DNA from: 40-80 sp964503665
GTDB taxonomy: Bacteria; Bacteroidota; Bacteroidia; Flavobacteriales_D; Crocinitomicaceae
Direction: 5' to 3'
Assembly: GCA_964503665.1 (NCBI GenBank)
Contig: CAZDAR010000046.1
Location: 1 to 20,688 of the forward strand
Length of the DNA stretch: 20,688 bases
Shown piece by piece: positions 8,174 to 15,326 of this stretch. The notes under the pieces are model-generated. The model searched no databases, was not told the origin of the DNA, and worked only from the letters and a program-made list of their open reading frames with translations. A program made the position numbers and the translations under genes. Position 1 is the first letter of the stretch. Each line of letters begins with the position of its first letter.

Positions 8174-8950
8174 GTGCATACAGAAAGGGTTAATTTTCAT
8201 ATTGTTAGATGGTTAGATGAATATTGTGATAACGCCAACGCAAAAGGATATGTTGTGGGTGTTTCGGGAGGAGTTGATTCGGCATTAGTGGCACATCTTT
8301 GTGCGCAAACTGGAAAAACGGTTATTCTATTAAATTTACCTATTCGGCAACATTTGGAAGAATATGAAAGAGCTGAAAAGCAAATTCGCTCCTTGAAGAA
8401 CCATTTTCCCAATGTTGTTTCGGAGGAAGTAAATTTAACGAATGCTTTTGAAACGATTGAAAAAACGTTTAATCCAATAGTTGCAAATCATACCTTAGCA
8501 ATGGCAAATACACGTTCACGATTACGAATGTTGACTTTGTATGCGTATGCTCAACCTTACGGTTTATTGGTCGCTGGAACAGGAAATAAAATAGAAGATT
8601 TCGGTATTGGTTTTTTCACTAAATACGGAGACGGTGGCGTTGATGTAAATCCTATTGCCGATTTAACCAAAAGCGAGGTGTTTGAACTAGCCGAAGAAGT
8701 AGGTGTTTTAAAGTCTATCTTAAAAGCACAGCCTACCGATGGTTTATGGGACGAAAAATCGACTGATGAAGATCGAATTGGAGCAACCTATAAAGAATTA
8801 GAATGGGCCATGGAATTTGAGGGCGATGAAGTTCAACTTTCTGAACGAGAAAAAACTGTGTTGGAAATATACAGACAACTTCATCGACAAAATCAGCATA
8901 AGTTCCAGCCAATTCCTTTCTGTAAAATACCACAATCAATTCGGAGTTAA
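8174..8950 (+). CDS. nadE: NAD synthase, ammonia-dependent type
   Basis: NadE converts deamido-NAD to NAD using ATP and ammonia, the last step of NAD synthesis, in the cytosol. The 258 residues contain only the synthetase domain and lack the N-terminal glutaminase found in larger NadE proteins. The ATP-pyrophosphatase P-loop SGGVDSA is at 31-37. The conserved GTGNKIEDFGIGFFTKYGDG runs from 135 to 154 and is followed by GVDVNPIADLTKSEV. The start is GTG at 8174: the next Met lies far inside, and the N-terminus TERVNFHIVRWL fits flavobacterial homologues as I remember them. The start is two bases after the outer-membrane protein stop, indicating coupled expression. I see no clear terminator between its stop and the convergent riboflavin synthase gene. 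Confidence 0.93.
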   Translation: MHTERVNFHIVRWLDEYCDNANAKGYVVGVSGGVDSALVAHLCAQTGKTVILLNLPIRQHLEEYERAEKQIRSLKNHFPNVVSEEVNLTNAFETIEKTFNPIVANHTLAMANTRSRLRMLTLYAYAQPYGLLVAGTGNKIEDFGIGFFTKYGDGGVDVNPIADLTKSEVFELAEEVGVLKSILKAQPTDGLWDEKSTDEDRIGATYKELEWAMEFEGDEVQLSEREKTVLEIYRQLHRQNQHKFQPIPFCKIPQSIRS

Positions 8951-8978
8951 TCCCAAATAGCATTAAAAAATAAGGATA

Positions 8979-9569
8979 TTACTTGTCTTTATAGACTTGG
9001 ATTTGCTTTTGAAAGTACTTTCCGATAATGTCAAATTCTAAATTCACGGTACTTCCAACTTGTATGTTTTTAAAAGTAGTATGTTCTAACGTATAAGGAA
9101 TGATACAAACCGAAAACGTATTCAGAGTACTATCCACTACGGTTAAACTAACGCCATTAATAGTAATCGATCCTTTTTCAACGGTTAAATGAGGTGCTTC
9201 GTATTCAAAATGAAACGCAATACTACCGTCTAAATTCTCTGTTTTAATACATTTTCCTGTCGTATCCACATGACCTTGTACAATGTGACCATCTAATCGA
9301 TCTCCGAGCTTCATGCCGCGCTCTAGATTGATGGGGTCATTTACTTTCCAAGAAGAAAGTGTGGTTCGAAGTAAAGTTTCTTGAATGGCTGTTACTTTGT
9401 AGGTTTTACCTACGATGTCTACAACTGTTAGACATACACCATTGTGTGAGACACTTTGGTCAATTTTCAATTCATTTGTAAAGTCTGATTCAATCGTATA
9501 ATGAAGGTTAGATCCTTCTTTTTCGATTGATTTTACAGTTCCTAATGTTTCTATAATTCCGGTAAACAT
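8979..9569 (-). CDS. ribE: Riboflavin synthase (alpha chain)
   Basis: This enzyme dismutates two molecules of 6,7-dimethyl-8-ribityllumazine into riboflavin and the pyrimidine precursor, the last step of riboflavin synthesis. The 196 residues form the expected two lumazine-binding barrels. The N-terminal barrel has MFTGIIE at the very start and NGVCLTVVD at 43-51; the C-terminal one has GDRLDGHIVQGHVDTTG at 89-105 and NGVSLTVVD at 138-146. The duplicated NGVxLTVVD shows the internal repeat. It is the last gene of a run in which a universal stress protein and thiamine pyrophosphokinase are separated by only 3-4 bases, so it is probably their cotranscript. No FMN riboswitch is visible upstream. 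The symbol follows Bacillus use; E. coli literature calls the enzyme ribC. Confidence 0.96.
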   Translation of the reverse strand: MFTGIIETLGTVKSIEKEGSNLHYTIESDFTNELKIDQSVSHNGVCLTVVDIVGKTYKVTAIQETLLRTTLSSWKVNDPINLERGMKLGDRLDGHIVQGHVDTTGKCIKTENLDGSIAFHFEYEAPHLTVEKGSITINGVSLTVVDSTLNTFSVCIIPYTLEHTTFKNIQVGSTVNLEFDIIGKYFQKQIQVYKDK

Positions 9570-9573
9570 AGCA

Positions 9574-10266
9574 TTAATCTTTTTTAGTATCGGTACATTC
9601 CATTAAAAGTAAGTCTCCGTTGGAATACTCGATTTCTACTATCCCTGTTTCAAGTACTTCATTGCTGCTTCCCGTCCGATATCCTAATATGAGTTCATCA
9701 TTGTTTAGTGCATACTTTAGATTTTTTGATGAAATACCGCTTGCTTTACCTATAGGAATAATTGAAATAGGTGTTTCTTTCTCGTACCATTTGATGAATT
9801 TCTTAGGGAGAAGTGGAAGTAGGGTAATGATGGAATAATCGTCTAAAATACAAATGGTTATCTGAGAACGAAAACGACAAATGTTGGTAATGTTTGTCAT
9901 TGTATGATCGGCTCTTCTTCCTGTTGCCCATACTACATTGACCGCATCAAATCCTTCGTTAATTAGATAATCAATTCCTTTTTCAAGGTCTGTCTTATCT
10001 TGGTTCTCGGCATGAACGATTTTGATATTGCTGTATTTACTGGTGATGGATGAGAGTTTGCCACCAATTCTATCAAAATCACCTAACAAGACGTCGAATT
10101 TAATACCTAATTCCATGACTCTATGAACGGCGCCATCTAAAACAATGATAAATGGATTCCATTCCAAAAGACTATTTAATAACGAAGGGGAGCAACTCTC
10201 CCCATTCGCGATTATTAAAGCCGGTTCTTGTTTGTCTCTTACAAAATGATGTGAAGACATTTCCAA
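9574..10266 (-). CDS. thiN: Thiamine pyrophosphokinase
   Basis: This enzyme transfers pyrophosphate from ATP to thiamine, giving the cofactor thiamine diphosphate. The family motifs appear in order: LDGAVHRV (43-50), LLGDFDRIGG (60-69) with the metal-binding DFD, NQDKTDLEKGIDYL (88-101), and GRRADHTMTN (116-125). The usual context after DFD is Ser; here it is Arg, which I also associate with Bacteroidota members. The C-terminal third, ending near VLETGIVEIEYSNGDLLLM, resembles the thiamine-binding beta domain. The annotated ATG at 10266 is followed by another at 10260 (MSSHHFVRDKQEP), which looks more like the start of homologues I recall. The gene starts three bases after the stress-protein stop and ends four bases before riboflavin synthase, so the three form an operon. 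I see no TPP riboswitch. Confidence 0.92.
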   Translation of the reverse strand: MEMSSHHFVRDKQEPALIIANGESCSPSLLNSLLEWNPFIIVLDGAVHRVMELGIKFDVLLGDFDRIGGKLSSITSKYSNIKIVHAENQDKTDLEKGIDYLINEGFDAVNVVWATGRRADHTMTNITNICRFRSQITICILDDYSIITLLPLLPKKFIKWYEKETPISIIPIGKASGISSKNLKYALNNDELILGYRTGSSNEVLETGIVEIEYSNGDLLLMECTDTKKD

Positions 10267-10269
10267 TGA

Positions 10270-11091
10270 TTAGTTAGAGAACAAGATACTTCTTCCGTAT
10301 TGTGTTTCAATTGGATTCACAATTAATGTTGGAATCTCAGCATCGTTTGTGATGATGTATTGTTCGTAATTTGCAGTCAGTAAACCAAATAAATTTTGCT
10401 GATTTAAATTCATGATAGCAATCAAATCTGCTTCCACTCGAACAGCATGTTTTACTGTTTCTTTGTCAAATCCAGCTTCCTTGATAAGTTGAGTAGTAAA
10501 TTCAATACCTCTATCTCTTAAGAAATTTTCAGCAATATAAATATTGTCACTTATTCTCTTTGCTATTGTAGGATCTGTTTCTTCGATAGTTACAATATGA
10601 ATTTTAGAATTAAAATACTTCGCTAAACTAGCAACGTGTACTAATTTTTGTTGTGTTTCTTTGGATAAATCTAAAGGAACAACGATATTTTTATATCCTT
10701 CTGGTCGAATGTCTTTACTTTGAACAACCACAAATGGAACAGAAGATTTTGTGATAACACGTAATGCGTAACTACCTGTAATATGTTGCCAACCATGAGC
10801 TCCATGAGTTCCCATGAAGATTAATTGAGCATTGTGCTCTGAAGCGACATAGCCAATATCTTCAAAAATATTTCCAATTCTTACAATGGGTGTGACCTCA
10901 GCCGAAGTCTTAAGCTTAGAAATAACGTCGTTTAATTGCGCGGTTTTTGCAGCTATTTCTTTTTCTCCATTTACAACATGTAATAAATAGATGTTTGCGT
11001 TAGCTGTCTGAGCTGTTACTAATGCATGATTTAATGCAATATCAGCTACTGCTGTAAAATCGTAAGGAACGATAAAATTTTTCTTATTCAT
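10270..11091 (-). CDS. Universal stress protein with two UspA domains
   Basis: From the chosen start the protein has 273 residues in two tandem UspA-like domains. The first (about 1-125) begins NKKNFIVPYDFTAVADIAL and ends in the ATP-binding type motif GTHGAHGWQHITGSYA (94-109), close to the G-2x-G-9x-G-S/T pattern but one residue short in the loop. The second (about 133-265) begins YKNIVVPLDLSKETQQ, and its equivalent motif is degraded (NLNQQNLFGLLTANYE), so it probably does not bind nucleotide. Such tandem proteins are cytosolic and stress-related, but the exact role is unknown. The open frame extends upstream to 11169, yet I reject that start: the extra 26 residues are unlike the family, and a perfect TATATTTG promoter element lies between the two ATGs. 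It heads the operon with thiN and ribE. Confidence 0.9.
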   Translation of the reverse strand: MNKKNFIVPYDFTAVADIALNHALVTAQTANANIYLLHVVNGEKEIAAKTAQLNDVISKLKTSAEVTPIVRIGNIFEDIGYVASEHNAQLIFMGTHGAHGWQHITGSYALRVITKSSVPFVVVQSKDIRPEGYKNIVVPLDLSKETQQKLVHVASLAKYFNSKIHIVTIEETDPTIAKRISDNIYIAENFLRDRGIEFTTQLIKEAGFDKETVKHAVRVEADLIAIMNLNQQNLFGLLTANYEQYIITNDAEIPTLIVNPIETQYGRSILFSN

Positions 11092-11114
11092 ATTTGAACA
11101 TTTGATGAGCACTA

Positions 11115-11122
11115 CAAATATA
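11115..11122 (-). promoter_or_regulatory. Putative -7 element for the usp-thiN-ribE operon
   Basis: On the minus strand this is TATATTTG, an exact TAnnTTTG match, 23 bases before the ATG at 11091. It lies downstream of the farther ATG at 11169 and so favours the shorter stress protein. Confidence 0.5.
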
Positions 11123-11240
11123 ACAATTTCATCAATTTTAATTTTAAAAAATGAAATATTCATCTGCATATTTTTTAAAAAGACTTTATTCCTTAAATAA
11201 TTATAATTTTAATCTACCCTTTTCTGTTCAAATAATTTAC

Positions 11241-11248
11241 TATTTTCG
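11241..11248 (+). promoter_or_regulatory. Putative -7 element for the PGI/PMI-type isomerase gene
   Basis: TATTTTCG matches TAnnTTTG at all but one position and lies 16 bases before the ATG at 11265. It is inside the longest open frame (ATG at 11151), so that longer start is unlikely. The next bases include GAAAGAAAG just before the ATG, purine-rich but not a canonical ribosome site. Confidence 0.45.
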
Positions 11249-11264
11249 CATAATCGAAAGAAAG

Positions 11265-12257
11265 ATGATTATGATGCACGAACTAATTAAGGATTTTCCT
11301 AACAACTTATTACAAGGTTTAGCAATCGCTGAATCAACTTTTTACACAAAACCTTTGCAACGGATTTCAAATGTGGTAATTGTTGGGATGGGGGGCTCAG
11401 GAATTGGTGGGTTAATCGTTTCAGAATGGCTATTTGATAGTTTAACAGTTCCTGTTGTATTAGTGAAAGATTATGATCTTCCCGCATTTGTTGATGAACA
11501 TACTCTAGTCATCGGATCTTCGTACTCTGGAAACACGGAAGAAACGCTTTTAGCAATGCAAGAAGCAAAACACCACAAAAGTTTTATAATCGGGATTTGT
11601 TCTGGAGGTAAAATTCATGATTTTTGCTTAGAAAATCATTACGATTGTACGCTTGTACCTGGTGGGAATCCACCAAGAACAGCTTTAGGATATTCTATTG
11701 TTCAGTTACTCAATATTTTTACCCAACTTGAATTAGCTGACATTAGCTGGAAGAATACTATTAAAGATTCAAAAGAATTATTAGAAGTCGACAAAGAGTT
11801 AATTCATGCCGAAGCTAAAAAATTGAGCTCTTTCTTAGGTTCATGTATTCCTGTTTTTTATTCTACTTCTAGATATGAGGGTATTGCTATTAGAGCAAGA
11901 CAACAACTAAACGAAAATTGTAAAATACTTTGTTGGCATCATGTTATTCCAGAAATGAATCATAACGAACTTGTCGGATGGGGCGGAGGCTCGAATGATT
12001 ATGGTGTCGTTATTTTTGACTCAGGAGATTGGGGAGAACGAAATACTATTCGTAGAGACTATACGCTATCTGTTTTGAAAAAGAAAACGGATAAAATATA
12101 CCTCCTTAAGACAAAGGGAAAGAACAGTATAGAAAAATCCTTGTACTACATTAATATAGTAGATTGGGCTTCTTTTTACCTTTCAGAAGAGAAAAAAGTG
12201 GATCCCATCGAGATTGATGTTATCATTAATTTAAAGAATACTCTTTCTTCCCTCTAA
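11265..12257 (+). CDS. Bifunctional phosphoglucose/phosphomannose isomerase-type SIS protein
   Basis: The family interconverts glucose-6-phosphate or mannose-6-phosphate with fructose-6-phosphate. With ATG 11265 the protein has 330 residues; ATGs at 11271 and 11274 (MHELIKDFP) are equally possible. An upstream ATG at 11151 is in frame, but its leader is unlike the family and precedes the promoter element. The sugar-isomerase (SIS) fold shows the phosphate-binding VGMGGSGIGG (40-49) and SSYSGNTEET (85-94). The C-terminal active-site segment is VIPEMNHNELVGW, with Glu230 and His233 in the positions of the catalytic pair in archaeal PGI/PMI enzymes. The gene stands alone: it diverges from the stress-protein operon and is followed by a gene-free stretch. 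Substrate preference cannot be read from sequence. Confidence 0.88.
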   Translation: MIMMHELIKDFPNNLLQGLAIAESTFYTKPLQRISNVVIVGMGGSGIGGLIVSEWLFDSLTVPVVLVKDYDLPAFVDEHTLVIGSSYSGNTEETLLAMQEAKHHKSFIIGICSGGKIHDFCLENHYDCTLVPGGNPPRTALGYSIVQLLNIFTQLELADISWKNTIKDSKELLEVDKELIHAEAKKLSSFLGSCIPVFYSTSRYEGIAIRARQQLNENCKILCWHHVIPEMNHNELVGWGGGSNDYGVVIFDSGDWGERNTIRRDYTLSVLKKKTDKIYLLKTKGKNSIEKSLYYINIVDWASFYLSEEKKVDPIEIDVIINLKNTLSSL

Positions 12258-12533
12258 TTAGCAAGATAAGTTCAAGTCTATAATTCTTATTGCTTTATAA
12301 TAGCGCTACCTCGAGTGTTCTTTCGCAAAGCTCTCTCTTAACTTGGTGGCTTCTATTTCTATGGTCATACGCCTTATATAGGTTATTGTATCCAATTACT
12401 CTCCCAGAGAAGATGTAACACCTAAGGAACGATTATCCTGCTAGTTAGGAGTCGTATTTATTTTTATCGAGCTTATCCATTATCATGACTTCAAGATAAT
12501 ACGTTGCTTCAAGACAAATAGTTTATATAATAA
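12258..12533. other. Gene-free intergenic stretch
   Basis: No ORF of note, tRNA or repeat was found here on either strand. The only structure is an imperfect hairpin at 12429-12455: ACGA/TCGT outer pairs, TCCT/AGGA inner pairs and a seven-base loop. It is followed by T-rich ATTTATTTTTATC and might end transcription of the isomerase gene, about 170 bases after its stop. The upstream half (about 12300-12420) looks less AT-rich than neighbouring gaps, and I cannot explain it. Confidence 0.4.
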
Positions 12534-12560
12534 AAAAGGGCACTTTTAAAGTGCCCTTTT
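12534..12560 (-). terminator. Terminator of the type B cargo gene pair
   Basis: Thirteen-base arms (AAAAGGGCACTTT and its complement) flank a single T at 12547. Read on the minus strand the hairpin comes 20 bases after the stop of the cargo gene and ends in a run of Ts (A at 12532-12537 on plus). It could also act on plus-strand transcripts. Confidence 0.85.
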
Positions 12561-12579
12561 CTAGATAAATTATTAACTT

Positions 12580-15282
12580 TTATTTAGATGTTATCGTAAT
12601 GAAACCATAGCAAATTGGTTTAAATGGATCTGTTCCACAATCAAAGTCGTTAGATACCACTTTGTAGAAATAAACACCATCTGTCAATTTTGTACCTGAT
12701 TTATCTGTACCAGCAAATATTGGCATATCACGAGAACACTCAAAGACTAAATTACCCCATCTATTTAAGATTAGGACTCTATACTCAACACATTCATTAT
12801 CCATTAATGGCATTACCATGTAGTCATTTACACCGTCACCATTTGGAGTAATAATATTAGGAATGACAAACATTTCAGCACTCACACCTTTGTTAATAGA
12901 ATCAGTAGATGAATAGTGTGCAGTACAGCCGTGATTATCTGTCGCTAATAAGTAGAATGTTCGTTCTCCATATTGTTCCATTTGACCATTAAATGATTTT
13001 CCTGTTCCAAGTATTGTAGAATCTTCATCGTACCAAACATAATTTACATAGTTTCCGACAATTGGTCTAGCTGTTAAAGTAATAGTTTGGAAACATGCTT
13101 GTTCAAAGTTATACGCAACTTCTAAGTCTGGTCCTACAGTAATAGTATCCGAAAAATTACCGGTACATCCTTCTGGACTCGTATAAACATAAGAGAAAGT
13201 ATAATCACCTGCTGGAGCTGTTGAAATATTCAATAAGCTATCGTTATTTAATGCTCCAGAGAATGTTCCTCCAGTTGGATTGATAGAGATGATATAATCT
13301 TCAGCTCCATAACAGAAGTAATCTGGAACGTCAGCTGAGATAGGGAAACCATCTGTTACATAGATTGAATCAATATGTGTTGAAAAACACTGTGGATAGT
13401 TTACGTCTGCTACCGTGTAAGCAATAGCGTATCCACCTAATCCATTTGTTTCAGGGTCAAATTCTGTTACTGTTTGCCCGTTCATTGTAAAGGTTCCTCC
13501 TGAAGGAGTTGCCGATAAAACAATAGGTGCACCTTTCAGACAAACTTGATCTGGTATATTAAAGGTAATCGTTGGAATTGGAACTACATCGATATCGTGG
13601 GTTTCACTTCTATCACAAGTAGCATCACTCACATTATAGGTAATCGTTTGTGTACCAACAGATGGGTCAAACATATTTCCACTAACTCCTGTTCCGCTCC
13701 AAGTTCCACCCAAGGTTCCTGTTACTAACGTATTTAAATCTAATAACGGAGCATCATTACACATTGGTGCTGGTGGTGCCCAATCGGCATCTGGTCCTTG
13801 ATTAACAAATACGGCTATTGTTTTTGAATCAGTACATCCGTTATTGGTAATGGTTAATTTGACATTATAATTTCCAGCCGAGTCATATTGTATAACTCCT
13901 GGACTTATCGCAGTGGTATCAATGATATCGTCGCCATCTAAATCCCACTCCCATTTGTCAATAGCAGATGTTCCAACAACATATGATGAGTCGGTTATCG
14001 TTACTTCTCCACCAATACAAATTGCTTGAGGAACAATAGAGAAATTAGCTATAGGATAATCAAGAGAACCATCAACTGTGATGTCAACTGTTGCAGAACA
14101 ACCAGCACCAGTTACCGGTGTTATAGTAACACTATAATCGCCTGGTGTAGATGTTGTCATTGAAGCGGTAGTTGCGCCGCCTGGCGTCCATAAATAAGCT
14201 GCTGCTCCTGGAGGTGCTGATAAAGTTACAGATTCACCGTTACAAATAAAATCACTAGACTTCGTAACATCAAGTGGTGAACATGCTGCATCAATATAGG
14301 CGTATCCAAAGTGACCACTTTGAGAACAGTCTCCTACAATAAATTCAATTGTTACGTTTTGTCCAACATAGTCTCCTAATGGAATAAAGGTTGTTCTCCA
14401 AGGTAAGTAGTATCCAGAAACTTGCCCAAAAAGACCAATTCCATATGGTAAGAATCCTGGGTCTCCACTAGGTCCTGCAATTACTGAGTAATCTGCACAA
14501 ACAAGTGAATTTCCAAACTCATCGTACATGTTTACTTTAAAGAATGGCTGTTCTCCTAAACTGTGACCTGGGTCTTCCATTACTAATGCGTAACTGTAGG
14601 TATAAGAAGCACTGTTAGCATCTACTAAAAAAGTTTGCTTCATACTTGCTGCTTTTCCACCAGTACCATAATCTCCTAAATGAACAGAATAAGTTCCTCC
14701 ACCTGGAAAAACCTTAGGTAATGATGATACATTTTGGTCAAATCCTGAGGACATCATAGAATGCTGTGCTCCTGGAGTTGTAGGATTCATATTGGTGGTT
14801 CCATAAGGTTGATTCGTTACGTTTCCAGCAAATAATTCCCATCCTGTAAAATCTCCTGTTTCAAAATCGGCGTTATTACAAGGCTCTCCTAATGCTTTTG
14901 CATTAAAGGCATTGTCTTCATTGCTTTTCTTTCCTGCTTCAATAGCTTTTACCTTTTTAGCCGTATAAGATGTGACGTCTTTATCATAATCAACAACAAG
15001 TTTAGTTCTTGTCTGATCAATCGCAAGCTGCACATCTTCTTCGGAAGGATTTTCTTTATTGCTTAAAAAACTGAATGCAAAATCCTTGTAGCGATCATAG
15101 TTATCGATGTAGTAATCCCTAATCCATTTATATTTTGATTGAGACTCTGCTAAAGTTTGTGCTTTTGCATAAACGTGTTCTTTTATTTCTATTTCATCAC
15201 TATGTTCTTGTGATTGAGCGATAGCACTAAAATTAAGTGCTAAACTAAGAAATGCTATAATTATGGTAGTAGTCTTTTTCAT
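12580..15282 (-). CDS. Large secreted PKD protein with T9SS type B (gliding-associated) C-terminal domain
   Basis: A 900-residue protein with a signal peptide (core TIIIAFLSLALNFSAIA, cut before Q23). Residues ~24-105 are highly charged and probably helical (KEHVYAKAQTLAESQSKYKW and onward), unusual among these beta-rich proteins. A beta-sandwich-like domain follows, opening PCNNADFETGDFTGWELFAG and running to about 335. Next are an Ig-like repeat (ICNGESVTLSAPPGA), a PKD domain with WEWDLDGDD, and several short repeats of the GGTWSGTGVSG type. The last ~95 residues are the type B sorting domain: IPNIITPNGDGVND, then LILNRWGNLVFE and DGVYFYKV. The known role of that domain is T9SS export, often of adhesins. 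The C-terminal third is paralogous to the next upstream gene. It lies 44 bases after that gene without an obvious terminator, yet has its own promoter match. Confidence 0.9.
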   Translation of the reverse strand: MKKTTTIIIAFLSLALNFSAIAQSQEHSDEIEIKEHVYAKAQTLAESQSKYKWIRDYYIDNYDRYKDFAFSFLSNKENPSEEDVQLAIDQTRTKLVVDYDKDVTSYTAKKVKAIEAGKKSNEDNAFNAKALGEPCNNADFETGDFTGWELFAGNVTNQPYGTTNMNPTTPGAQHSMMSSGFDQNVSSLPKVFPGGGTYSVHLGDYGTGGKAASMKQTFLVDANSASYTYSYALVMEDPGHSLGEQPFFKVNMYDEFGNSLVCADYSVIAGPSGDPGFLPYGIGLFGQVSGYYLPWRTTFIPLGDYVGQNVTIEFIVGDCSQSGHFGYAYIDAACSPLDVTKSSDFICNGESVTLSAPPGAAAYLWTPGGATTASMTTSTPGDYSVTITPVTGAGCSATVDITVDGSLDYPIANFSIVPQAICIGGEVTITDSSYVVGTSAIDKWEWDLDGDDIIDTTAISPGVIQYDSAGNYNVKLTITNNGCTDSKTIAVFVNQGPDADWAPPAPMCNDAPLLDLNTLVTGTLGGTWSGTGVSGNMFDPSVGTQTITYNVSDATCDRSETHDIDVVPIPTITFNIPDQVCLKGAPIVLSATPSGGTFTMNGQTVTEFDPETNGLGGYAIAYTVADVNYPQCFSTHIDSIYVTDGFPISADVPDYFCYGAEDYIISINPTGGTFSGALNNDSLLNISTAPAGDYTFSYVYTSPEGCTGNFSDTITVGPDLEVAYNFEQACFQTITLTARPIVGNYVNYVWYDEDSTILGTGKSFNGQMEQYGERTFYLLATDNHGCTAHYSSTDSINKGVSAEMFVIPNIITPNGDGVNDYMVMPLMDNECVEYRVLILNRWGNLVFECSRDMPIFAGTDKSGTKLTDGVYFYKVVSNDFDCGTDPFKPICYGFITITSK

Positions 15283-15311
15283 AATTCTGTTTATTAAATT
15301 CTCCTAAATCG

Positions 15312-15319
15312 TAAATATA
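15312..15319 (-). promoter_or_regulatory. Putative internal -7 element before the second type B cargo gene
   Basis: On the minus strand this reads TATATTTA, one base off TAnnTTTG, about 30 bases before the ATG at 15282. With no terminator in the 44-base gap, the gene may be read both from here and from the upstream gene. Confidence 0.35.
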
Positions 15320-15326
15320 TAAATTT

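Noticed and set aside
8733..8963. 76-codon minus-strand frame at the end of nadE
   Set aside because: Antisense to the conserved C-terminal part of nadE and without recognisable features.
9569..11150. FMN or TPP riboswitch ahead of ribE or thiN
   Set aside because: The gaps inside the operon are 3-4 bases, and the leader upstream of the stress protein shows none of the conserved riboswitch cores I could recognise.
11092..11169. 26-residue N-terminal extension of the stress protein
   Set aside because: Unlike UspA starts and interrupted by an exact -7 promoter element.
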